Part shown: positions 45,746-56,715 of the stretch, in pieces
Layout of the letters: each line of letters starts with the position of its first letter
Position numbering within the stretch: position 1 is the stretch's first letter
Assembly (NCBI GenBank): GCA_036250195.1
Contig: JAVHZZ010000002.1
Location: 70,174,205-70,238,204 of the forward strand
From: Mixophyes australis
Lineage: Eukaryota > Chordata > Amphibia > Anura > Limnodynastidae
Direction of reading: 5' to 3'
Length of the DNA stretch: 64,000 nt
Notes under the pieces: model-generated
Database searches by the model: none
What the model was told of the DNA's origin: nothing
What the model saw: only the letters and a program-made list of their open reading frames with translations
Program-made: the position numbers and the translations under genes

Positions 45746-46142
45746 AGGCCCGGAGCTCCCATTAGACAAGGTTAGGCACTTGCCTAGGGCACCGGGCTCT
45801 GGAGGGTGCCTGGAGGGCGCCACAGATTAAAAATTTCTTTAAAACTGTGCGGCGACCGCTGACAATACCTTTCACGACCGCCACACAGCTTCACATACAT
45901 CCACAGGGAGGGGGGAGGGACTATTGATCATCACCACCGCCGCCTCTCTGCTCCGCCTCCTCCCCTCCACTCACTGACTGTCAGGGCCGTGACATCATCA
46001 TCATGGCCCGGCAGTGTCAGTGAGTGGAGGGGAGCAGACGGAGCAGAGAGGAGGCAAGTTAAGGTAAGAAAAGACGGGGAGGGGGGGTGCACCAATGTTG
46101 AAAATGGGGTTAGGGCGCCAAGGACCCTGGCACCAGCCCTGG
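45746..46142. mobile_element. hAT-type non-autonomous element (397 bp)
   Basis: An exact 8-bp target duplication, CCACACCC, lies at 45738-45745 and 46143-46150. The ends AGGCCCGGAGCT / CACCAGCCCTGG are loosely inverted. A long internal hairpin (arms about 35 bp, CCTCTCTGCTCCGCC ... GGAGCAGAGAGG) lies at 45941-46052. Confidence 0.8.
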
Positions 46143-46230
46143 CCACACCCAAATGTGCCTTAAATAGGCTTGATGGACACAGCTGCTATGACAATAAGGC
46201 AATATTTTGAAGCAAAACCAGAGAAAAAAC

Positions 46231-46338
46231 AAGCCCGTGCTCGGTATGGCCCATATTATATATGGTACAAGCTGTGTGGCAATATGCCCATGCTCGGTAT
46301 ATCCCATATTGTATATGATACCAGCTGCGTGTCAATAT
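46231..46338. repeat. Two-copy tandem repeat (about 54 bp)
   Basis: The unit beginning GCCCGTGCTCGGTATGGCCC is followed directly by a diverged second unit beginning GCCCATGCTCGGTATATCCC. Confidence 0.8.
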
Positions 46339-47645
46339 TATTATTATTAATTTTTATTTATAGGACGCCAGAAGGTGTCCATAGTGCCGTAGAGGGACAA
46401 ACAATATCACAGTACAAGGTGAGACAGCACGGTACAATTAACAATAAGCACAGTAACTCAGGAAGCTCAAAGCACAGCTAGAGAGAGAGGCAGAGAGGGT
46501 GGGGGATAAGGATAGAGCTTGTTCCAGTGGAGGCGGCAGCACAGGAAAAGTCTTGGATACGCGCGTGAGAAGAGGTATTCAGAGGGGATGAGAGGTTGAT
46601 GGTCGTTGGCCGATTGCAGAGGGTGGGATGGAGGGTGAATAGAGGTGAGGTTCTAGATGTAGGGAGCAGTGGAGTTGGGGAGGGCCTTGTATGTGAGTGT
46701 GAGGAGCTGGAACAGGATTCTGTAGAGGAAGGGGAGCCAGTGAAGGGCTTGGTAGAGGGGGGAGACAGAAGAGGAGAGGCGAGAAAGGAAGATGAGCCTA
46801 GCGGCTGTGTTAAGTATAGATCAACGGGAAGCGAGATGAGAGTGGGGGAGGCCAGTAAGGAGAAGGTTGCAGTAGTCCAAGTGGGAGATAATCGGAGAGT
46901 GGATAAGAGATTTGGTGGCATCTTGGGAGAGGAAGGGCTGAATGCGTGTGATGTTGCGTAGCTGGAAGCGTCAGGATTTGGCAAGAGACAGAATGGTTGG
47001 GACAAAGGAGAGAGAGGAGACGAGGATGACACCAAGGCAGCGAAGTTGGGGAACAGGGGAGATAGAGGAGTTGTGATATAGCAGTGATATAGAGGTCGGA
47101 AGGGTAGGAGGTATGAGAGGGAGGAAAGACAATGAGTTCGGTTTTAGCAAGATTGAGTTTAAGAAATCTAGAGGACATCCAGGAGGAGATGGCTGAGATG
47201 CAGACGGACACCCTAGAGAGGAGGGAGGGAAAGAGATCAGGAGATGATAGGTAGAGTTGAGTGTCGTCAGCATAAAGGTGGTACTTGAGGCCGAAGGAGC
47301 TGATGAGTTCACCCAGGGAAAAGGTGTATAGTGAAAAGAGTAAGGGTCCCAGAACAGAGCCCTGTGGGACCCCAACTGGAAGGGTGGAAGGGGGGAAGAG
47401 AGACCCAGAGGTGGTTATAGAGAAGGAACGGTTGGCAAGTTAAGAGGTGAACCAGGACAGGATGTAGCCAGAGAGGTTAACAGACTGGAGGGTGTGGAGC
47501 AGGAGGGAGTGGTCAACTGTGTCGAAGGCCGCTGAGAGATCCAGGAGAATGAGAAGAGAGAAGTGGCCCCTGGCTTTATCAGAGAGGAGGTCGTTGATAA
47601 CTTTACCAGGGCAGTTTCAGTGGAGTCGAGGGGGCGGAAACCAGA
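46339..47645 (-). mobile_element. L2-type LINE, RT-containing 3' part
   Basis: The minus-strand 3' end (TATAAATAAAAATTAATAATA) lies at 46339. Further right are the 3' UTR, the ORF2 C-terminal region (about 46700-46990) and reverse transcriptase. The catalytic box [11 protein letters not shown] is at about 47283-47251, QGSVLGP-type sequence near 47360, and [12 protein letters not shown] at about 47640 (RT motif 2 region). Numerous frameshifts. 5'-truncated at about 47645. Confidence 0.85.
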
Positions 47646-47665
47646 CTGGATATAAATGCCCATAT

Positions 47666-47722
47666 ATGTATACAAAACAAAAAAGACAGTTGTCAGCGCT
47701 TATCCTTTACACTGCATATCTG
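47666..47722. repeat. 57-bp direct repeat, copy 2
   Basis: It is identical to 45475-45531, 2.19 kb away, and adjoins the 5'-truncated end of the L2. Confidence 0.85.
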
Positions 47723-48033
47723 TGTGTATTTAGTAAATGTGAATGGTATTAATTTAATCTTGAGGCTGGGTGGGGGCAACAGGTCTTTTTATTAAATGTG
47801 AATGATATTCATTAAATATTGGGGCTGGTTGGGTGGAAGAAGTCCTATTTAATAGTCATAAACACTGTTAATTTAACTCTTTTCCAAACAGACCACCAAT
47901 ATTTCAGTTCCCGCCATGCAGCAACTGAGTTTATAACACCGGCAGTAGCAACAGGTCATCAAAGCTGCAGAAACAGGTAAGAGAGAGTAGCACAGTCTTC
48001 CAACTATTCCAATTCGTATGGCAAAGTGCCAAT

Positions 48034-49000
48034 TGTTATGACTCGCCGGGCTCTCTGTCAGAGTAACTAGATAGATAGATACATACATAGATAAATAGAT
48101 AGATAGTTAGGGATAGGTAGGTAGGTAGTTAGGTAATATTAAAGTAATTCTATCGTTTTCAAATAAGCATTGCCCAATCAATTGTATGTGTTTCCAAAAC
48201 ACAAAGTGATTTATTTTAGCAGATATAAATAGTCAACAATTCAATACATTATTATATTATGATACAGTACAGTACAGCCAATACCAAAAGATAAATACAT
48301 ACCGATGCTATCGCATGCGCTCGCTGTGCACCCACGGGACCCGGTGGACAGTATATCTGTTAGAATACTGTGTCAGAGTTGACTGAGAGCCATGGGGAGT
48401 GCTGCGATGATTATATACAGTACAGTGTTACACAGTGAACAATAGAGATGACGTAGATTGTTTCTATAGGTCCAGACGTTGGGTGGGTCCAGGGTAAACA
48501 GGTCATAGGCTGATTCAATCTAAGGAATCCAAAGGTGGGGGTCGTCTCTCCAGGGGGTCTGCTCCTTTCATAGCCAGCATCATACAAAGAATTATTCCCT
48601 AATATCAATAACTAAAGTATGCAATGTGCGATCTCTTCGCCGACTGCACCGGACAGCTGCTGATGAATAGGGGATCAATATGATATCAGGCATGACACCT
48701 TTCCTATAACCTAAACCTTTAATAACACTAAAATGTACATATAATCATATTATATAAACTAATAATAAACCAAATACTATCTGCTCATAAATTACAGTGT
48801 AACGGTACCAATATGAATACGAATTATATAGATAACTAAATGTTGTAATGCGAGTGTGTGCGTGCGTATTTTACCGTGCGATTACCGTTAGATTCTTAGA
48901 TAGATTAGATAGATTAGTTTAGGTAGATCAGTTAGGCAGATAGATTAGCTAGATAGATTAGATATGTATTAGATAGGGTCAGTTAGGTCTATTCTCTGTC
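48034..49000 (-). mobile_element. Solo LTR related to the ERV at 20.4-25.6 kb
   Basis: It starts TGTTATGACT on the plus strand, as the ERV LTR does (TGTTATGTCC), and shares the same order of words: CAATGTGCGATCTCTTCGCCGA, AATAGGGGATCA, ATACAGTACAGTGTTACA, AGAGATGACG. No env or pol sequence adjoins it. The right boundary is unclear because GATA repeats follow, and I could not confirm a target duplication. Confidence 0.6.
48068..48135. repeat. GATA/GGTA microsatellite
   Basis: An interrupted GATA array grading into GGTA units. A second GATA-type block lies at 48895-48990. Confidence 0.85.
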
Positions 49001-49009
49001 AGAATCTGC

Positions 49010-50174
49010 CCTCAATTCATGCTGTCAATTCTATATTATGCCTCACCTGGCCAGCCTGTTTCTCCTAGCTCTCTTACCCGGCTTACCCGAATACATGTAT
49101 AGATGGAGATATGAGGGATGACAATTTATGCTATGTGATGCAGGTTAGGAACTGTATAGACTGGTTATTTTTATCCGAGAAGCAAATGGAACAATAGCAA
49201 AGTTCCAAATTTTTCATTTAAACAGCTCATTGGATATGAATGTTAATGCTATAAATAAAAAGATAGGAGCAAAAACAGCTAAAAATCACATAATTTTACC
49301 TATTTTTCAAAAAACTTTTATTAAATCCAGTCCAAAACCCATGATTTTTGGGCATAACCAATAACAAAACCAAAACACGAAGACGTTTTAGAACAAAACC
49401 ACGTGTCTGCACTGAAATATATTTGCTTACATATTAGAATTCCAAGTGATCAATGATTTTCCTATCTAAGAGATTGTGATTTTAATACTATATATATTGT
49501 GCTAAGTTAAATCATGCCTGCTATTGATTCCGCTATACAGAATACCACGCTGGTAATGTGACTTTACAGCTTCTGATTTGATCACTGCTACTTATTCAGT
49601 TGTAGCCTTTTCTCCATCGGAGACATCACTTAATTGGTATATTAATTAAAGTATTACTAATTGGAGCCTCTGTATACACCGCAAAAGGCACTTACAGTAT
49701 CTATGGATATCATCTCCTTTTTGGGTGAGTTGTCGGAAACTTGCTGAGGACCACGGTGAGAGCAAGAACGTGTGGGCACCAGATGCGGGCTCCAGGGGAC
49801 TTGTGGTGCCCACTTGGTGGGCAAAACACGCCCCATAAATTGTGAGGAATTGGAAAATGGTAAAGAACCTTGCAACCTGCTTAGTTGCATTTGTCGTTGA
49901 TTCTAAATAAAACTGTGACCGTTAATTATGCCAACCCCAGCCTGTGCGTTTTTATTTCAGTAAAAGGGTTTTTCCTGCTGGATGCCAATGGATAGGCATA
50001 TCCTCCCTTATGCCGGTGTTTCTCAGCAGATGACTTTCTGAACATTGTTTGTCTGTATATTCACACATCTATACTTTATGCACATCCAGCTGCTAATACT
50101 GCTGTGGCTAGTATATTGTGCAATGTTTTTCTTATTATCACAAACCAGATTTATAGGTTGATAGAACTGGACCA
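49010..50174. other. Unassigned sequence
   Basis: No gene recognised. AATAAA near 49908 followed by TTATTTCAG-type sequence could be a retroelement end, but there is no further support. Confidence 0.35.
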
Positions 50175-50944
50175 CTTTATATTAGAGATTCTCGGGCTCG
50201 GTTCTCCGAGAACCGAGCCCACCCGAACTTCGCCGATCTGAGTACCGAGCCGAGCCGGCTCGGAACTTTCACACACCCTTGGAAATGAAAACGAGGCAAA
50301 ACGTCATTGTTGGATTCTATAAGTAGCGTCCTCCACGGCAATTCGGCGCCATTTCACAGAGAGACACAGAAAGGGTAGCACGGTTCTTGGCTCTACTGCA
50401 GCTGGGCAACGTCACATCCAAAACAGAAAGAGGAGGGGTGGAAGTTTTCTTAAAAGTCTCCAGTGGCATTCTACTGAGCTATAGATCACACAGAAACAGG
50501 AGAGGTCCCAGTATTGTTGCTAGTCTACAGTCTAATAATAGGGCTGTCAGTGTTCTTCAAAATCTGCAGTCACATTGTACTGTGTTATCAAAATAGATTC
50601 ACAGCAGTACACAGTAGACCAGGAGCACCAAGCAGCTGCTGGAACCAGTCATGATGATAGTAATCCCTCTACGTCAACTGCTAAAGCATATGTTAAAGTG
50701 CATAGTGTTTTTAAGTCAGGGAAGCAAAAATGTAAAAAAAACACCTTTTACGTTGGTAAAGCTAAAAAGATCTGTAATCCAGGCAAAGTTAACTGCAGAA
50801 AAAAATAAAATTGCTAACATGCCATTCTACACACGCAGTGGCAAGGAAAAATCAGGCCTTCTCCTTTCTCTATGAGTGCTAGTTCTGCAACTATCACTGA
50901 GGCATCTTCTTGTGAGCTCAGTCATGACCAAGCAAGACCTTTTT

Positions 50945-51654
50945 AATTATTTTTTTTTTATTGAAAAGAAAATTAAACAGCTTTTTCAAATATATCTGTT
51001 TTGCATTGAACGATGCATTAAAGTCATTAATAAACATTGCATATAAAGATACAGTTACACGAATGAGGTGTGTCATTGCACCAGTATAAAAAAACAAAGT
51101 ACCATTTAGTATACTATAATACATCATGTAGGGATGGGGGAAAGGTCAAGAGGAATACAGACAGGGAAGGAGGGATAGATCAGAGATGAGAGAGAGGGGA
51201 GAAGGGGGGGGGGGGGTTCACCTATTCCACTGAGAATATAGTGGCGAATCCTTAAATTCAAGCCACTTGAACCATATATAGTAATACTCCCTATATTTGT
51301 CTCTTGATGAATAGAGTATGTCATCCATTATTCTGTAGGATTCTAGACGGGCAAACCATTCTTTGATGGTAGGAATATTCTGTGATCTCCAATGCACCGG
51401 GATCACGGCCTTTGCCGCGTTGTTAAGGTTTTTAAATGTTGATTTTTTATATTTTGAGATGGTCAATTTATTAAGATTCAATAACCAGTATTTGGGGCAA
51501 TTAGGTGGTTCAACGCCCATTATTTCTTTTGAAATCAAAAGAACTGCGTCCCAAAAAGTTCTAAGAGCTATGCACTCCCACCATATATGCAACGGAGTAC
51601 CTGGTGCTGACATACATCGCCAACACATGTTTGACATCCCAGGCACCATCTTAG
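50945..51654 (-). mobile_element. L1/Tx1-type LINE 3' fragment
   Basis: GACCTTTTT at 50936-50944 is repeated at 51655-51663 (target duplication). The minus-strand coding remnant (about 51640-51235) has the ORF2 C-terminal signature MCWRC ... GTPLHIWWEC ... FWDAV, and the 3' end at the left carries an A-rich tail. About 700 bp, 5'-truncated. Confidence 0.85.
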
Positions 51655-51663
51655 GACCTTTTT

Positions 51664-52260
51664 CATTTTGACTCAAAAAGTGGTGCCCAAATACTTTTAC
51701 GTGTAAAAGCCGAACTAGAAGAAAACAGTAAGGCATTAGAAGAAAATATATGTTCAGATTCAGAAATGACACAAATCCCTGACTTTTCTGATACTGTACC
51801 CAGAAAGAAGCCTCCTTTCAGCATTTCTGCACATGTGTGGATGAGCAGCCCAAGTGTAGCCAGTGATACACAAATTGAGGATGCCACTTTGGAATTGCAA
51901 CAGGTTGAGGGGGATATTTATGTAGCTGACAATAGTGCTAATGAGGATGTTGATGAGGATGATGTTGTTTGTGTAAGTCCTGCACCAGTGGAAGCAGATC
52001 TTGCACGTGATAAGAAGAAGGCCATTGCCATGCCTAGGCATAAGACCCAAAAATTCACCTCTTATGTGTGAAATTATTTTTACCCAAATCCTGCCAACAG
52101 TTGTCTAGCCATTTCTAGCTTTTGTAAAACCACAGTCAATAGAGGTAGGGACCTTAACCATCTAGGAACCTCATCCATGTTACACCATTTGAAGCAAGTT
52201 CATGCCAAGCTGTTTGGAAAATCTGAAACTTATGCTAAAATACTAAAAAAATAACAACAA
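51664..52260 (+). pseudogene. hAT transposase N-terminus with BED finger
   Basis: An acidic N-terminal region (51766-52000, rich in Asp and Glu) is followed by a basic stretch and a BED-type zinc finger at 52060-52215: aromatic YFYPNP, then FCKTTVNRGRDLNHLGTSSM, then HHLKQVH. A TGA at 52069-52071 replaces the conserved Trp before NYF, and the first zinc Cys appears to be Ser. The frame is also shifted near the L1 insertion. BED fingers bind the transposon ends. The frame cannot continue into a catalytic domain. Confidence 0.75.
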
Positions 52261-52454
52261 GCAGTCCAGCATCAGCTAGGTCCCTTCTATCAGCTAGATC
52301 CTGGCACCTGCAATCTACACCCACAACACCTTCCTCAACAATATCCTCAGTAGCGATCGGAGTTAGTCCTGCATCCAAGTTGCTAAGGCTAGATGACTCC
52401 TCCACTATCCAGGATTCCTCAGAAGAATTCTTGAGCGTTAGTCCCACTGCTGCT

Positions 52455-52727
52455 GCTGCTGCTCGGAGTGCATCTCCCAGTGGTGACCTGTTCGCTTGCA
52501 GAGCTAACTATCCACTCTACACTTCCTGCTACCATTCCAGCTATTCTCCCAAAGGGATTTCGCTCGTAACTCCTAGTAGGGGCCGCGACCTGCGAGACAG
52601 ACGCAGCTAAGGCCAAACCGCCTTGCGGTGGTCCCTGGTGAATACCGTCTCCTCATTAGACTCCGCGACCTACTTGAGTAGCACTAATCTGGGCAAACCC
52701 TAGGATTGAATTGTGAAACCGTGACAA
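52455..52727 (+). mobile_element. Gypsy LTR fragment (3' portion)
   Basis: It shares GCGACCTGCGA, CCGCCTTGCGG, GGTGAA-ACC and TTAGACTCCGC with the last 150 bp of the element B LTR and ends in GTGACA like other gypsy LTRs here. The left boundary in the GCT-rich run near 52450 is approximate. Confidence 0.65.
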
Positions 52728-52905
52728 GTGGCACTCTTTGTTGCTGAATTGCTTGGTTTGTTAAAGTGCGCATGTCCTTTTTAAAATCCAACATAAGGTT
52801 GGGTGGGAGGGCCCAAGGACAAATCCCATCTTGAACAACTTTTCCTTTCAGATACCGCTGTGTGCCAATGTTACCTACATGTGCTATATACTATTGTGTG
52901 CTTTG
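52728..52905. repeat. About 180-bp direct repeat, copy 1 (hAT internal)
   Basis: It starts AGTGGCACTCTTTGTTGCTG and shares GGGTGGGAGGGCCCAAGGACA with copy 2 at 54290-54475; the two are moderately diverged. Confidence 0.75.
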
Positions 52906-52974
52906 CAAAACTCAAAGACATCCATTGATGATGCAGATGACCCAGCACAACATTTTGAAATCTGGGGGTAAATG

Positions 52975-53152
52975 TATTATGGGCCGGTTTTTTCAACTCG
53001 CCGGAAATCGGCGAGTTTACAGCTAAAATTTAAAGCGACGCTGGCTTGTAAAGGCAAGTTTGCCTTTACAAGCCAGCGCTGCTTTAAATTTTAGCTGTAA
53101 ACTCGCCGATTTCTGGCGAGTTGAAAAAACCGGCCCATAATACATTTACCCC
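52975..53152. mobile_element. Hairpin MITE (178 bp), nearly all inverted repeat
   Basis: The ends GGGGTAAATGTATTATGGGC / GCCCATAATACATTTACCCC extend into arms of about 85 bp with very few mismatches and almost no loop. CTG is present on both flanks (52972-52974 and 53153-53155). It shares the GGGGTAAATGTAT terminus with 56716-56894. Confidence 0.85.
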
Positions 53153-53267
53153 CTGGTCTGGTTTACTGTAAAAGAATGGACCAACATTAGTGACACCTCT
53201 GCTGTAACTCCACCTGATCCTACTATCAACTATCAACATTCAAAGAATGGTGGAGGATTATTATTAA

Positions 53268-54214
53268 TTTTTTTGAACGGTATAAAGACAACCGTTTTAT
53301 TAACAAAGAAGAACTTGCTTTCAGAAGTAATGTAAGCATGGATGTCTAAATAGACATGTATATGTATTACTCAAAACTTCCACTTTGCTGCTGTTTCATC
53401 AGTATTGCACAAAATGTTTGTAATCTGCACTTTATGTCAAAGGTATCTAGCTATATTTTATTTTTTTGGGAAATGGGGCTGATTTGAAGCTCAGTGATGA
53501 CCTTGCGTTTTGCTGTGAATTTCAATGGCTCTTTTTAGTGCGCTATCTGGAACAAGATCCGATATACTCATGCCAGACAATTTTTGGACACCTATCAAAT
53601 TTACCCTTCTGAGGTTTGTTTTTAATCAGCATTTCAATTGCTTCTCTCTCATACATGTGACCTCATACTTTGTTTTTCACTGGGTTCAACATTTCCAACT
53701 GTGTTATAGGAGTGCTCTGGGTGACGGCGATCTCCTCGTCTTTATCTTCCAAAGCTTAGTCTGCGGGAGTCGGCGACACACCCATTTGTTTTCTCAGGTC
53801 TCTTTGCTGTTCTTTAAACTGGACATATTTATCGTCCTGCCTCAGGGCCTCCTCTGTATTATTCTTCTGAAGCGCAGTGTATCTATCGTGTACAAGCTCT
53901 CATAAATCCGGGATCTCATCCGGTGGGTCACGTTTTATCATAAGTACGGTCTCCTCAACTGCATCTATATATTGTTTTAAATCTCTGTTCAATGCAGCAT
54001 ATTCCAACATGACAGATTTCATGCTGCCCACATGTTCCATGTCACAGTCTGTCTGAAGCAGATCTAATGCCACTCCAGTTGGAATATTCATTCTTTTGTC
54101 TACATAAGTTTGGCAGTTCTTCAGGGATGAGAGGGAGGTATCCACAGAGGAGAAGGAGGTAAAGATGCAGCACGAGCAAACATGGTTTAGTAATGTAGAG
54201 TTCATTGACAGCAC
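53268..54214 (-). pseudogene. nsmce2: NSMCE2 (MMS21) processed pseudogene
   Basis: NSMCE2 is the SUMO E3 ligase subunit of the SMC5/6 DNA-repair complex. The minus strand encodes most of it without introns: an N-terminal block (54214-53903) with [19 protein letters not shown] and [11 protein letters not shown], then DKYVQFKEQQRDLRKQ (about 53830), then DEEIAVTQS, then the SP-RING start PITQLEMLNPVKNKV (about 53705-53666), and SDLVPDSALKRAIE near 53530 after a frame change. Stops lie at 53900-53902, 53756-53758 and 53663-53665; the last replaces the SP-RING Cys before GH, and the first SP-RING Cys is also lost. AATAAA at 53301-53296 and a short A-run at 53274-53268 (minus) mark the mRNA 3' end. 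This is LINE-type retroposition of a host mRNA and is not functional. Confidence 0.88.
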
Positions 54215-54289
54215 TGTTAAGCTTAAGGCAACTAAAATACTGGTAGCTTGTTTTATAGGGGCCCAAACAAACCAAGCACTTCAGCTACA

Positions 54290-54475
54290 AAAGTGGCACT
54301 CCTTGTTGCTGGAGTGCTTGCTTTGTTAAACTGTACATATCCTTTTCAATATCTTACATAAGAGTGGGTGGGAGGGCCCAAGGACAATTCCATCTTGCAC
54401 CACTTTTCTTTTCTGCCACTGCTGTGTGGCGATGTTTCCTAGATGTGCTATGAACTGCCATGTGTTTGTGTCGTT
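54290..54475. repeat. About 180-bp direct repeat, copy 2 (hAT internal)
   Basis: It starts AGTGGCACTCCTTGTTGCTG and is homologous to 52728-52905. The pair encloses the hairpin MITE and the NSMCE2 retrocopy. Confidence 0.75.
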
Positions 54476-54792
54476 GCTCTGTCGCTTAGCATCCAGCCAA
54501 GTTGCTGCAGTCTTTGTCCGAAAGTGGATGAAATTAATATTGTGACTTGTGAGGTGGTCAAAATTGACTGGAAATGACTGGAAATTAGTGTTATTGAGGT
54601 TAATAATAATGTAGAAACTAAAAAAAAAATTAAATTATGTGATTTTAGCATATTTTAGCTACTTTTCTAAAAAAACACAGATCCAAAACCAAAACACACG
54701 AGGGTGGTTTTGCCAAAACCAAAACACGAACTTAATCCAGATCCATAACCAAAAGCAAAACACGGGAGTCAGTGAACATCTCTACTTTGTAT

Positions 54793-56310
54793 ATGTTACA
54801 TACACATAGTTTCATTTTAATATAGATCTATTAGTGGAATGTGTTGTTCTTAGGACAGCATTGATTGTTTTCATGTATGGTATATCTAAAGTTGTGTAAT
54901 AAATTATTATTTTTTACATTTCCAGTATCTGTGTTTGTGTCACATTTGTAATTAGGGTTAGTGACATCTCTCAGCGTTGAACATCTATCTTTTTCACTGT
55001 TATTTTTTTGGGTAGTTCACATTTCCCCTGTGCAGCAACAGATATGCCCAGCAAATAAAATTGTATTGAATGTTATGATTTATTAATATATATTTTGTAG
55101 ATTTTATATTCAGACATACGGTGCACCAGTGGGAGGTTGTTTGTTGCTTTAACCCCATACAAGAACCTAGTAGGCTTTGTCTATTTTACATTGCTTGTTC
55201 TACACAGCTTAATATCGACCTGATACTATATTCATTGTTTACTAGGATAGTCTGAAGATGTGCCATTGTATTGCACTGTTGACCTCACAATAAGTAAACT
55301 GGTAAAACAAGAAATAATTAAGGCGTTACTATAAGCCTGAAAGTCAGTTGAGTATTGTAAGGTCCTTTTGGCAATTTCCTAAAGTGAGTAGATAACTGCA
55401 GAGAAAACACGTCAGCTCCGCTCACCTCCACAATCTACAGTAAGCCGTATCCTCTTTCGAGAAACTCTGTAGCCTCCATGCTTTCTTGGACCCAAATTAC
55501 TCTGCTCTCTTTTACTTCCAAAATGCCCCTCATTTTGGCCTCATTTATAGATTTAGATACCACTTCAATGGCTCCCAGAAAAGGGTCTGTCTGGCTCAGA
55601 TCAATATAATCACACTAACCCTATGTTTTATTGTGGTTTTAGTGCTTTATGGCGTTTGTGGTTTTCTATAGTAAACAGAATTGTAGTTTTAGTCCTATGT
55701 GAGCCTGTATTTATAAAGCTGGAACACAAGCAAAAGTGCATCTATTTACACTGCCATTTAGATGCTGGCAGATATGTTAAAGAACATGACTGTGCAGGAC
55801 AAAAGAAATGCTGGGGGCCCCGATATTATGGCCACCCTAGACAGCACTGAATACAGATGAACTGCACTGCACCGTGCAGCAAAATGAGCTCTCTTATTGA
55901 ACAAAAATGTGAGAGCTTTCATTGGACCATATGTGCATAATGCACCACTAATACTCTGCTTTATCATGAGTTCTTGCACTGTAAATATTAATTCAGACTA
56001 GGGGGTCTATTTACAACAGGAGACACCCCATTTTTCTAGCGTAAACCGGTGTACAGCTGCAAGCTTCATATTGCTAATAATGTTATAATCCATAGAAAAT
56101 GCTTTATTTATTGAAGTAAATCTTTCTATCTAATAAAAATTACAGCATCATTTTTTTCTGTTTTTTAAACATTTTATTTTGAAAATCAGGTCTGTGCATG
56201 TGTGAACCAGCAAAGCTGGTTTAGGTATTTGCAGTGGCACCCAGAAATGACTGGCAAAGCTGCCAGGCAGTATCACCGGGCAACTATCACTTAGCTGCGG
56301 AAATATTTTT
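54793..56310. other. Unassigned sequence
   Basis: AT-rich; no gene or repeat family recognised. Confidence 0.45.
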
Positions 56311-56500
56311 ATACATACTGGTAGGTTAATTGGCTGCTATCAAAATTGACCCTAGTCTCTCTCCCTCTGTCTGTGTATGTGTTAGGAAATTTAGACTGTA
56401 AGCCCCAATGGGGCAGGGACTGATGTGAGTGAGTTCTCTGTACAGCGCTGCAGAATCAGTGGCGCTATATAAATAAATGGTGAAGATGATGATGATATTG
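56311..56500 (+). mobile_element. SINE 3' portion with L2-like tail
   Basis: It matches the minus-strand SINE at 61508-63282 from the word GGTAGGTTAATTGGCTG through GAAATTTAGACTGTAAGCCCC and GGCGCTATATAAATAAATGG to a GATGAT tail. The tRNA-like head is missing (5'-truncated). Confidence 0.8.
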
Positions 56501-56715
56501 ATAAATAGGTCAGTACTCTCTGTTACTCTCTCATGGCTACATCCCAGCAGTTGAGATATTTGGTACTCAAGAAAATTATGATCCAAACTGTTCTATCAAT
56601 TTTGACGCCAATATTATTATGTTCACTTACTATTATCTGCCAATCACCAGCTTCTTCCGTGTCCACAATGCGTGCAAACATGAGTAAACACAATTGAAGG
56701 ACTGAAAGAACACCA

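Larger units (their letters stand above)
50183..54784 (+). mobile_element. hAT transposon (4.6 kb) with many secondary insertions
   Basis: The ends TAGAGATTCTCGGG and the complement of GAACATCTCTA give a TAGAGAT inverted terminus. The flanking octamers are CTTTATAT (50175-50182) and CTTTGTAT (54785-54792), an 8-bp hAT target duplication with one change. Inside are BED zinc-finger transposase sequence (51664-52260), an L1 fragment, an LTR fragment, a hairpin MITE and an NSMCE2 retrocopy. The hAT catalytic and dimerisation domains are not recognisable. Confidence 0.75.

Noticed and set aside
46596..46961. 121-codon plus-strand frame
   Set aside because: It is antisense to the L2 ORF2 C-terminal region.
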